Assembly: GCA_905233335.1 (NCBI GenBank) | Contig: CAJOED010000110.1 | Span: forward strand, 1-9,206 | Source: an uncultured Synergistales bacterium | GTDB taxonomy: Bacteria; Synergistota; Synergistia; Synergistales; Aminobacteriaceae | DNA: 9,206 bases | Direction: 5' to 3' | Part shown: positions 1-5,561 of the stretch, in pieces | How positions within the stretch are numbered: position 1 is the stretch's first letter | How the letters are laid out: each line of letters begins with the position of its first letter | The notes under the pieces: model-generated | The model's input: only the letters and a program-made list of their open reading frames with translations | Told to the model about the DNA's origin: nothing | Database searches by the model: none | Position numbers and translations under genes: made by a program

Positions 1-2
1 AT

Positions 3-50
3 TCTACGAAACTTTACGCCCGCTTTGGGGAAGGATACGTGGCTTCATGA
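3..50 (+). CDS. Possible C-terminal tail of an upstream gene (partial)
   Basis: A short open stretch enters from the left edge and ends at TGA 48-50, reading about 15 residues (ending LYARFGEGYVAS). Its codons resemble those of the genes downstream. A second frame is also open to TAA 65-67, and a third is open from base 1 straight into fchA, so the choice is uncertain. The piece is too short to assign a family. Between base 51 and the fchA ribosome binding site at 209 the sequence is AT-rich; I see no convincing promoter or terminator there. Confidence 0.22.
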   Translation, partial: STKLYARFGEGYVAS

Positions 51-208
51 GGGGGATTTGTACGTAAGCATGATGTTCTGTGAAAAATTCTCGGTACTAT
101 TCGCAATGAACAGAAAATTTTTGTATGAGATATTCTCGGAACTTCTCACTAGAAACTATCGCACTAAACCGACAGCATTACATGTAGAATATAGAAAAAT
201 TTTTTGTC

Positions 209-214
209 AGGAGG
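209..214 (+). promoter_or_regulatory. Ribosome binding site that fixes the fchA start
   Basis: A perfect AGGAGG lies 8 bases before the ATG at 223 and only 2 bases before the in-frame ATG at 217. The reading frame is open back to the window edge, so this site decides the start: 223 has ideal spacing, and the protein then begins as FchA-family members do, shortly before the glycine-rich motif. Confidence 0.8.
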
Positions 215-222
215 TTATGAAG

Positions 223-840
223 ATGTTAATTCATGAGAGCTGTGAAAATTTCGCTTCACTTCTCGCTGAAAAATCACCCGTCCCCGGCGGAGGAGGAGCA
301 TCTGCATTTGTCGGAGCATTATCCGCAGCATTGTGTTCTATGGCAGGGAATTTCACCGTCGGCAAAAAGAAATACGCTGATGTTGAGCAGGATATACGCG
401 CGAACTTGGCCAAGTCCGATGAGTTACGCCGCAAGTTATTATCACTCGTTGACGACGACGCAGAAGCCTTCACGCCGCTTAGTGAAGCATACAGGCTCCC
501 GAAAGATGACCCCGAACGTCCCGCCAAGCTCGAATCAGCTACCCTGAATGCCTGTACTGTCCCGCTCGAAATTATCAGGTGCTGTGCGGAAATTACTGGT
601 CTTTTGGGCGAAATGCTCGAAAAAGGAAGCACTATGCTAATATCTGACGTGGGGTGCGGGGCTGTGCTCTGCCGGGCTTCTATGGAGAGTGCCGCAATGA
701 ACATCTACATCAACACGTCAACGCTTCATGACCGTGAACAGGCCGGAAATATAGAGCGCGAAACTGACGAACTGCTCACGAAATACACGCCGGAACTGTC
801 AGAAATAGCACAGAAAGTTATTGATATCATAAGGAAGTGA
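223..840 (+). CDS. fchA: Methenyltetrahydrofolate cyclohydrolase (cyclodeaminase/cyclohydrolase family)
   Basis: This 205-residue protein belongs to the FTCD_C/FchA family (formiminotransferase-cyclodeaminase C-terminal fold). Members hydrolyse 5,10-methenyl-THF to 10-formyl-THF, or deaminate formimino-THF, in the cytoplasm. The sequence shows the hallmark N-terminal motif PVPGGGGASAFVGALSAAL (about residues 19-37), an acidic DDDAEAF segment (77-83), and the late signature SDVGCGAVLCRAS (141-153) followed by SAAMNIYIN. The length matches the usual 200-210 residues. The start was chosen from the AGGAGG at 209-214; an extension to base 25 is open but lacks family resemblance. The gene ends 6 bases before folD, so the two are very likely co-transcribed. 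Pairing with a folD that lacks cyclohydrolase residues favours the cyclohydrolase role. A formimino-THF cyclodeaminase in histidine breakdown is the alternative, but no histidine-catabolism gene is in view. Confidence 0.9.
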   Translation: MLIHESCENFASLLAEKSPVPGGGGASAFVGALSAALCSMAGNFTVGKKKYADVEQDIRANLAKSDELRRKLLSLVDDDAEAFTPLSEAYRLPKDDPERPAKLESATLNACTVPLEIIRCCAEITGLLGEMLEKGSTMLISDVGCGAVLCRASMESAAMNIYINTSTLHDREQAGNIERETDELLTKYTPELSEIAQKVIDIIRK

Positions 841-846
841 ATAATT

Positions 847-1695
847 ATGGCGGAAATTCTGAAGGGCGCACCAGTAGCGTCATCATTGACGGAAAAGCTG
901 ATAACCCATGCCGACAGCCTCAAGAAACGCGGAGTAACTCCCACGCTGGCAATGTTGAGGGTGGGCGAAAAAGCAGGAGATATTTCGTACGAGACCGGCG
1001 CAACAAAACGCTGTGAGAAAATCGGCATCGACATCAAGAAAATCATTCTCCCGGAAAAATGCAGGCGCGAGAAAGTCATTGAGGAAATTCACAAGGTCAA
1101 CCGCGACAAGAATATACATGCTTTTCTTATGTTCCGTCCTCTTGACGATAAAGACACAGAACGTTCAGCGTGTGAAGCTCTCTCTCCCGCAAAAGATGCT
1201 GACTGCATGACACCTTCTGCGCTCGCGGGAGTGTTCACCGGTTCCGGGACAGGCTATCCTCCGTGCACAGCGGGTGCGTGTCTTGAACTTCTCGACTATT
1301 ACGGCGTGGAACTTTCCGGCAAACATGTAGTCATCATCGGCAGGAGTCTCGTAATCGGGAAGCCCGTATCTATGCTCATGCTCTCACGCAATGCAACCGT
1401 AACAATATGCCACTCCCGCACGAAATTTTTACCCGAAATCTGCCGTGAAGCTGACGTGATTATTGCGGCGGTGGGAAAAGCGGGTTTTGTCGGAGCTGAT
1501 TTTGTGAGGGAAGGACAAATAGTTATCGATGTCGGCATTAACCTCGATGCAAACGGTAATTTGTGCGGCGACGTGAATTTTCCCGCTGTTGAACCTGTCG
1601 TGAAAGCGATTACTCCCGTCCCTGCAGGTGTCGGAGCAATAACTACGGCTGTGCTTGCGAAACACGTAATAGAGGCGGCAGAAAAATCATGTTAG
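847..1695 (+). CDS. folD: Methylenetetrahydrofolate dehydrogenase, probably dehydrogenase-only FolD
   Basis: The protein has 282 residues, normal for FolD, which oxidises 5,10-methylene-THF to methenyl-THF with NAD(P)+ and in most bacteria also hydrolyses methenyl-THF. Visible are the catalytic-domain segment RVGEKAGDISYETGATKR (38-55), the KDADCMTP segment (116-123), the nucleotide-binding GRSLVIGKP (165-173), VGKAGFV, IVIDVGIN and the C-terminal ITPVPAGVGAIT. An ungapped comparison with E. coli FolD from memory places Tyr48 on Tyr50, but the partner Lys54 is Ala52, and Gln98 of VQLPLP is Phe96 in MFRPLD; Asp121 is kept as Asp119. Loss of this Lys or Gln in FolD-type enzymes is known to abolish cyclohydrolase while sparing dehydrogenase. 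Inference: this is a monofunctional dehydrogenase working with the adjacent FchA. The ATG has an AAGGA-type site about 10 bases upstream, and the end overlaps the next gene by 7 bases. Confidence 0.92.
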   Translation: MAEILKGAPVASSLTEKLITHADSLKKRGVTPTLAMLRVGEKAGDISYETGATKRCEKIGIDIKKIILPEKCRREKVIEEIHKVNRDKNIHAFLMFRPLDDKDTERSACEALSPAKDADCMTPSALAGVFTGSGTGYPPCTAGACLELLDYYGVELSGKHVVIIGRSLVIGKPVSMLMLSRNATVTICHSRTKFLPEICREADVIIAAVGKAGFVGADFVREGQIVIDVGINLDANGNLCGDVNFPAVEPVVKAITPVPAGVGAITTAVLAKHVIEAAEKSC

Positions 1696-2906
1696 ACGAC
1701 ATACTGACATTTTGCGTGAACTTGTCCCGAAACATGATAGTCAGCGGCGCAAACTTGGAGCGTGTACACTTGGCCGTTGAATTTATCTGCAAGGCTTACG
1801 GGCTTCATGACGTGAGCATTTTTCTTTTGAGTTCGTACATTTCTGTAGCAGCTTATGACGAGCACGGAAATTACTCATCACATCAGGCTTCTATTCCTCC
1901 TTCAGGAATACACCTTGAGAGATTGCGTTCACTCAACCAGTTGTCGTACAAGGTAACAGAAATTACTCCTGCCCCGAAATTACTGGCGAAAATGCTCGAA
2001 CGTGCTATGAATGTCCCTGATTACAGCGATGTTATTGTGCTTGCCGGAAAAATTTGCGCGGCATCGTGTTTGTCGTTCATGTTCGGTGGGAATTTTGCGG
2101 ACTTGATACCAGTAGCAATAGTTACGGCGATAATACATTTTGTTATGCGTATGCTTGAGAGTACCGGCCTCGACAGAATAGTAATCAACGCCCTCACCAT
2201 GTTTATTGCGACTGCTGTATCAGTAATATTTGTGTATTCGGGCGTGGGAAGTAATCTTGCTGTCGTGCTAATCACTGTGTCAATGCTGGTAATTCCCGGC
2301 GTGCCCCTAGTGAATGCAATGCGTAACATGCTGTGCGGCATGGAGAACAACGGAATACTGCAGATGCTGAAAATCACCGTAGAAACACTTGCGCTTGCTA
2401 TGGGAATATTTGCGGCGTTCATAGCGTTCAAAGGCTACATGCTGATGGACGGTGCTCCTGTATCGCTGACTACTCCATACCTGCTTGTGCTATTATCGTT
2501 CACGGCATCATTAGGTTTCGGGGTAGTATTCAGGATTGCGCCGAAAGATATTATTCTCGCGGGGCTTGGCGGAGCATTGACGCGCATAGCTCTATTGACG
2601 TTCAGCCCGGTAATACCTTCACGACTTCTGTACATGACGTTATCTGCATCAGTAGCAGCACTGTATGCTGAGTTCTGGGCGGTGAAGAGACGACAGCCCT
2701 CTACGTATTTCGTATATCCCTCAATAATTCCGTTAATACCCGGCGATTTATTCTTCTTCACGATAGCGGGACTTTACGTCGGCAACCGGGAGTTTATGTA
2801 CATGAACGGCACGAACTGCATAATCTCGCTCTTGGGATTGAGTATAGGCTTTGTGTTGAGTTCGACGATTTCCCTCTATGTCCGCCGCATGAGGTACAGG
2901 GGGTAG
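1689..2906 (+). CDS. Threonine/serine exporter, ThrE family
   Basis: This 405-residue membrane protein matches the ThrE architecture, with both halves in one chain. The N-terminal soluble DUF1212-type domain (about residues 10-95) contains SGANLERVHLAVEFI and a following beta-rich part. After it come about ten hydrophobic segments: roughly five up to residue 260, including the family motif VIPGVPLVNAMRNML, then a second ThrE_2-like block with YPSIIPLIPGDLFFF near residues 347-361. Characterised relatives (Corynebacterium ThrE) export L-threonine and L-serine using the proton motive force; the substrate here is inferred. The ATG lies inside the end of folD (7-base overlap, different frame), so translation is probably coupled. 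A GC-rich hairpin begins at its stop codon. A split two-gene form of this exporter exists in other bacteria; here it is a single gene. Confidence 0.85.
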   Translation: MLDDILTFCVNLSRNMIVSGANLERVHLAVEFICKAYGLHDVSIFLLSSYISVAAYDEHGNYSSHQASIPPSGIHLERLRSLNQLSYKVTEITPAPKLLAKMLERAMNVPDYSDVIVLAGKICAASCLSFMFGGNFADLIPVAIVTAIIHFVMRMLESTGLDRIVINALTMFIATAVSVIFVYSGVGSNLAVVLITVSMLVIPGVPLVNAMRNMLCGMENNGILQMLKITVETLALAMGIFAAFIAFKGYMLMDGAPVSLTTPYLLVLLSFTASLGFGVVFRIAPKDIILAGLGGALTRIALLTFSPVIPSRLLYMTLSASVAALYAEFWAVKRRQPSTYFVYPSIIPLIPGDLFFFTIAGLYVGNREFMYMNGTNCIISLLGLSIGFVLSSTISLYVRRMRYRG

Positions 2907-2922
2907 AAATTCCGCGCCCCCT
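2898..2922 (+). terminator. Possible hairpin terminator at the end of the exporter gene
   Basis: AGGGGG (2898-2903) can pair perfectly with CCCCCT (2917-2922) across a 13-base loop that includes the exporter's TAG. The stem is strong, but the tail (TTGCTTCACGTTTT) is only moderately T-rich, so this is a weak intrinsic-terminator candidate. A second candidate for rightward transcripts lies at 3047-3089, inside the 76-bp repeat. Confidence 0.35.
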
Positions 2923-2926
2923 TGCT

Positions 2927-3078
2927 TCACGTTTTGCCCGTCATGATCTGTCAGTGCCGAAAAGTTTACCGGGAGGACAGCAGGAGAGCAGCACTCCGTC
3001 CCTCACGGTTTGCCCGTCATAATCTGTCAGTGCCGAAAAGTTTACCGGGAGGACAGCAGGAGAGCAGCACTCCGTCCC
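2927..3078. repeat. Two tandem copies of a 76-bp direct repeat
   Basis: Bases 2927-3002 and 3003-3078 are direct tandem copies that differ at only two positions (2932 T versus 3008 G; 2945 G versus 3021 A), and the shared T continues at 3003/3079. The second copy carries the last 20 codons and TGA of the leftward deacetylase gene; the first carries the same codon string plus TGA downstream of that stop. In each copy GGGAGGA (2971-2977; 3047-3053) can pair with TCC-G-TCCC (2995-3002; 3071-3078), a 7-bp stem with one bulge. In the second copy this is followed by TTTTGTCTTTT (3079-3089), which resembles a rightward terminator. The unit length is not a multiple of three. It may be a recent local duplication or two copies of a dispersed element. 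Confidence 0.93.
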
Positions 3079-3970
3079 TTTTGTCTTTTGGGAACGAAAA
3101 ATACCCGTCATTCACCGTCTCCACTTCTCCCATAGAGAGAAGCTCACTCACCTTCACGAACTCATAACCGCGGGCACTAAGCTCACTCACCACCTCGCGC
3201 AGTAATTGTGCTGTGCCTTTGGGGACACTGTTAGCGTGGAACAGTAGAATGCTTCCTGGTTTCGTCATGCTCACGACGAGTTTTGCGGATTTCTTTGCGC
3301 GTTTCGGGTTTGAGTTGTCCGCTCCTGACTCCGCCGCAACGTCCCACTGTATTATTCTCATGCCAAGACCAGCGATAACATCAAGAGAACGTTTCGAGTT
3401 CCTCCCATACGGAAGCCGGAAAAACACCGGGATTTCAGGAGCATCACTAATGCCGGCTTCTTCACGCAATAATTCATACTGTGCCTGCGTCCATAATATT
3501 TGTGCTTTCAGTCCGTCGTCAGAGAGCAGTGCGGCGTTTCCGTGCGACCAGTTGTGATTGGCAATCTCGAAAATATTTTCGCCCATAATCTGCTTGACCC
3601 GCCGTGAATGTGTACGCATCCATTTCCCGCCCATGAAGAGTGTCGCCGGGATATTGCGCTCCCGTAAGAAATTCAGCACGTCCATATCACAGCCGGTTGT
3701 TGTCGTGTCGAGTTCGCACATGTCGAACGTGAGGGCTATTGCTTTCTTGTCGCCGGAAATCCTGACGCGCCGTATTACTCCCTCATTCTGTGTCAGCGGC
3801 GGCAGTGTGTGAACGGGTGTGAGTCGTGCGGGCGGAGTCGTGTCGTTGGTGAGTGCCCTGCGTCGGTCGTAACTTTCGTTGCGCCAGCTAGAGCTTGCCG
3901 GTGTCCATTCGTCAGCATAAGAAGCTGTTATGATTGTGAGCGTTATTATTATTGCTGTGAGTGTCTTCAT
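3017..3970 (-). CDS. Secreted polysaccharide deacetylase (NodB homology domain)
   Basis: The 317-residue protein begins with a signal peptide (Lys2, hydrophobic stretch about 4-15, likely cleavage after ASYA at residue 19), so it is exported. A NodB/CE4-type domain follows: motif 1 is TFDMCE (81-86), motif 2 NHNWSHGN (138-145) with the two metal-binding His, motif 3 RLPYG (185-189), then QWDVAAESG (208-216) and LLFHAN (242-247). CE4 enzymes remove acetyl groups from peptidoglycan, chitin-like or other N-acetylated sugars using a divalent metal; the substrate here cannot be told. Motif 1 has Asp-Met where the classical motif has Asp-Asp, a variant seen in a subgroup. The start has AAGGAG 4 bases upstream. 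The last 20 residues, with an odd Cys-Cys-Pro-Pro, are encoded by the 76-bp repeat and are probably not part of the fold. It converges with the exporter gene, and partial copies of its own 5' end lie upstream. Confidence 0.88.
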   Translation of the reverse strand: MKTLTAIIITLTIITASYADEWTPASSSWRNESYDRRRALTNDTTPPARLTPVHTLPPLTQNEGVIRRVRISGDKKAIALTFDMCELDTTTTGCDMDVLNFLRERNIPATLFMGGKWMRTHSRRVKQIMGENIFEIANHNWSHGNAALLSDDGLKAQILWTQAQYELLREEAGISDAPEIPVFFRLPYGRNSKRSLDVIAGLGMRIIQWDVAAESGADNSNPKRAKKSAKLVVSMTKPGSILLFHANSVPKGTAQLLREVVSELSARGYEFVKVSELLSMGEVETVNDGYFSFPKDKRDGVLLSCCPPGKLFGTDRL

Positions 3971-3995
3971 GAATCTCCTTGTGTGTAATGACGCT

Positions 3996-4001
3996 ATTAT
4001 A
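3996..4001 (-). promoter_or_regulatory. Putative -10 box of the deacetylase gene
   Basis: On the minus strand a perfect TATAAT lies about 25 bases before the start codon, which would give a leader of roughly 20 bases containing the AAGGAG site. No good -35 hexamer is seen 16-18 bases further upstream, so the promoter may need an activator or may not be the main one. Confidence 0.4.
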
Positions 4002-4030
4002 TTGTACGTGTGAATTTCGTGCGTTCTGTG

Positions 4031-4113
4031 CAGTTGGCATTCACTCGTCCGTCAGCGTAAGAGGTCGTTATGGGTGCGAGTGCTTCATGACCTTGTGCGT
4101 ATGACAGTTATTA
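4031..4113 (-). pseudogene. Decayed partial copy of the deacetylase 5' end (older copy)
   Basis: Read leftwards, this stretch resembles the first part of the deacetylase gene with its leader: a CGCACAAGG remnant of the ribosome binding site, an ATG (4086-4088) followed by AAG, then a string (4051-4072) matching the signal-peptide end of the intact gene (3911-3932) with several mismatches. The frame stops after six codons (MKHSHP). It is more diverged than the copy at 4116-4231 and has lost the central signal-peptide codons. It is most likely a non-functional duplication remnant. Confidence 0.6.
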
Positions 4114-4115
4114 GC

Positions 4116-4231
4116 GTCGTTGGTGAGTGCTATGCGTTTATCGCGTGGTGTCGGTGTCAACTCGTCAGCATAAGAAGCTGTTATGAATTGCTGTGAGTGT
4201 CTTCATGAAATATTATCTCCTTGCGTGTAAT
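4116..4231 (-). pseudogene. Partial copy of the deacetylase 5' end (recent copy)
   Basis: Bases 4162-4186 are identical to 3909-3933 (25 bp), and 4187-4209 are identical to 3951-3973 (23 bp). The 17 bases separating these blocks in the intact gene are missing here, which shifts the frame; the product would end after about 13 residues (MKTLTAIHNSFLC). A further block, 4116-4130, equals 3842-3856 (15 bp), and the leader block 4216-4231 matches 3974-3989 with one mismatch, but 6 extra bases sit between the ribosome binding site and the ATG. With the copy at 4031-4113 this explains most of the 3971-4301 intergenic stretch. No stable product is expected, though the AAGGAG could still recruit ribosomes. 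Confidence 0.75.
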
Positions 4232-4249
4232 ATATTTTGGTTTTTGAAG

Positions 4250-4255
4250 TATAAT
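4250..4255 (+). promoter_or_regulatory. Putative -10 box upstream of the Mrr-like operon
   Basis: A perfect TATAAT lies in an AT-rich stretch about 47 bases before the ATG at 4302. The hexamer 17 bases upstream (around 4227-4232) is a poor -35; a TTGCGT at 4221 is too far away. It is the best promoter candidate for the rightward operon. Confidence 0.4.
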
Positions 4256-4286
4256 TTTTTTCAATCACATATACAATTCATTTTAC

Positions 4287-4292
4287 GAGGTG
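4287..4292 (+). promoter_or_regulatory. Ribosome binding site that fixes the Mrr-like gene start
   Basis: GAGGTG lies 9 bases before the ATG at 4302. An in-frame GTG at 4290 overlaps this site and cannot be the start if the site is used, so the protein is taken from 4302, four residues shorter than the longest open frame. Confidence 0.7.
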
Positions 4293-4301
4293 AAATATAT
4301 T

Positions 4302-5561
4302 ATGCCTGTCCCCAGCACTCAGGAAATACGGAAACCATTGCTTGAGGCTTTCAAGGGCGAAGCTCCCAGAAATTTTGCGATAAATGATTTCATGAAACTG
4401 ATAGCTGACTATTTCGGTGAAAATCTTGATGATATGTCATCAGGCGATAAAAACACCTTCAAACAGCGTCTTAATGAAGCAAGAATGTATCTGCGCAAAA
4501 AACATCTGTTATCAAACCCCTCAAAAAGTACGTACATGCTGACGAAACTTGGCCGTGAAATTATCGAGGAAGACCCGGAAGAGATTAGCGATGAGTATCT
4601 TGAAGAACGCACGCAGAAGACTTCACCGCTTGAAGACATTGCGCCCGTTCCCGAAACACCTCCTGCCCCTTTGCCGACACCAGACCCAGCACCGTTGCCG
4701 GAGCCGGAATTGCCCGAAGAGTTCACAGAGCCGGAACTCCCTGAAGAGATACCCGATGAGCCGCAAGAGCCGGAGCAGGAACAGGAACAGGAAGACGAAG
4801 CATACGACGACGAACAGCCGCCGGAAGAAGCAGAGCAGGAAGAAGCAGAGCCGGAAACGTTCGAGGAGCTTGAAGAGCCTGAAGACATGTACGACGCACA
4901 GCCTCAAGAGGACGAACAGCAGGAAGAAGAACAGGAAGAAGAACAGCCCGCCGACCCTGAAACAGAATATGAGCCGGAGCCGGAAGCACAAGAAGTTCAT
5001 GAAGAGCCTGAATTTGACTATGACCCCGAAGAACTGCACAGGGCACTTTCACCGACAAACAACATAGAGGACGTTGTAGCAAAATACAATTCCCACTTGG
5101 CCGACGAGGTGTTAATGAAAACTGCCGGGATACCTTCTGACATGTTCGAAGTTCTCGTGATTGACCTGCTCTCGAAAATGGGTTACAGGGCATTCCAGAA
5201 CGCACGCTACAATAATGAAGAGACCGGCGATGACCTCATACAGGGCGTAATCCTCGACAAAAAGAACGCAACCCCCATATACATTCATGCGCGCAAACTT
5301 TCACCCGGCAGGACTGTCGGACGCGCTGACGTTCAAGATTTCGCCGAAGTCTTATCGGAACGGGGCGGGACAGGAATTTTCGCGACAACAGCAGCCTTCT
5401 CCGAGAACGCAAAAACATATGCCGCCGACGAACGAATTATGCTGATTGACGGTGCAAAACTTGCGGGCTTGATGATTGCTCATAATTTCTGCGTGAACGT
5501 CGAGAAAGTCTTTGAGGTCAAAGCCATAGACCCGGAAAGTTTCAGTGAGTACGAGCAGTGA
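4302..5561 (+). CDS. Mrr-like protein with acidic linker and altered nuclease motif
   Basis: The protein has 419 residues in three parts. Residues about 5-85 look like the Mrr N-terminal winged helix, with a charged helix-rich segment ending YMLTKLGREIIEED. Residues about 88-245 are a low-complexity linker of Glu, Pro, Asp and Gln. Residues about 250-415 resemble the Mrr catalytic fold: FEVLVIDLLSKMGY (from 282), TGDDLIQGVI (308-317), IYIHARKL, TGIFATTAAFSENAKTYA, IMLIDGAKLAGLMI. Mrr enzymes are type IV restriction nucleases that cut methylated DNA with a PD-(D/E)xK site, typically GDGGIDG then QxK. Here the second Asp is Gln314 and QxK reads His329-Ala-Arg331, so cleavage is doubtful; Asp310 and Glu283 remain. 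There is no methylase partner. Its stop overlaps the rimO GTG by three bases, implying coupling. Function is unknown: a DNA-binding or regulatory role is inferred, an active divergent nuclease is the alternative. Confidence 0.8.
   Translation: MPVPSTQEIRKPLLEAFKGEAPRNFAINDFMKLIADYFGENLDDMSSGDKNTFKQRLNEARMYLRKKHLLSNPSKSTYMLTKLGREIIEEDPEEISDEYLEERTQKTSPLEDIAPVPETPPAPLPTPDPAPLPEPELPEEFTEPELPEEIPDEPQEPEQEQEQEDEAYDDEQPPEEAEQEEAEPETFEELEEPEDMYDAQPQEDEQQEEEQEEEQPADPETEYEPEPEAQEVHEEPEFDYDPEELHRALSPTNNIEDVVAKYNSHLADEVLMKTAGIPSDMFEVLVIDLLSKMGYRAFQNARYNNEETGDDLIQGVILDKKNATPIYIHARKLSPGRTVGRADVQDFAEVLSERGGTGIFATTAAFSENAKTYAADERIMLIDGAKLAGLMIAHNFCVNVEKVFEVKAIDPESFSEYEQ

Noticed and set aside
185..190. Possible -10 box (TAGAAT) before fchA
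   Set aside because: No acceptable -35 at 16-18 bases upstream; a single hexamer in AT-rich sequence is not enough.
25..222. N-terminal extension of FchA
   Set aside because: The frame is open but the translation shows no family features, while AGGAGG at 209-214 points to the start at 223.
2927..3078. CRISPR-like array
   Set aside because: Only two directly abutting copies of 76 bp with no spacers and no cas genes nearby.
2922..3167. Small rightward open frame across the 76-bp repeats
   Set aside because: Its apparent internal protein repeat comes only from the DNA duplication, it lacks a ribosome binding site, and it runs antisense to the deacetylase.
4549..5067. Overlapping rightward frame encoding a very basic Arg/Lys/Ser-rich protein inside the Mrr-like gene
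   Set aside because: It is a frame shadow of the acidic GAA/CAG/CCG-rich linker, with no ribosome binding site and no recognisable domain.
4409..5205. Long leftward open frames (Ser/Gly-rich, Phe/Leu-rich) opposite the linker
   Set aside because: Low-complexity reverse complements of the same linker; composition explains the absence of stops.
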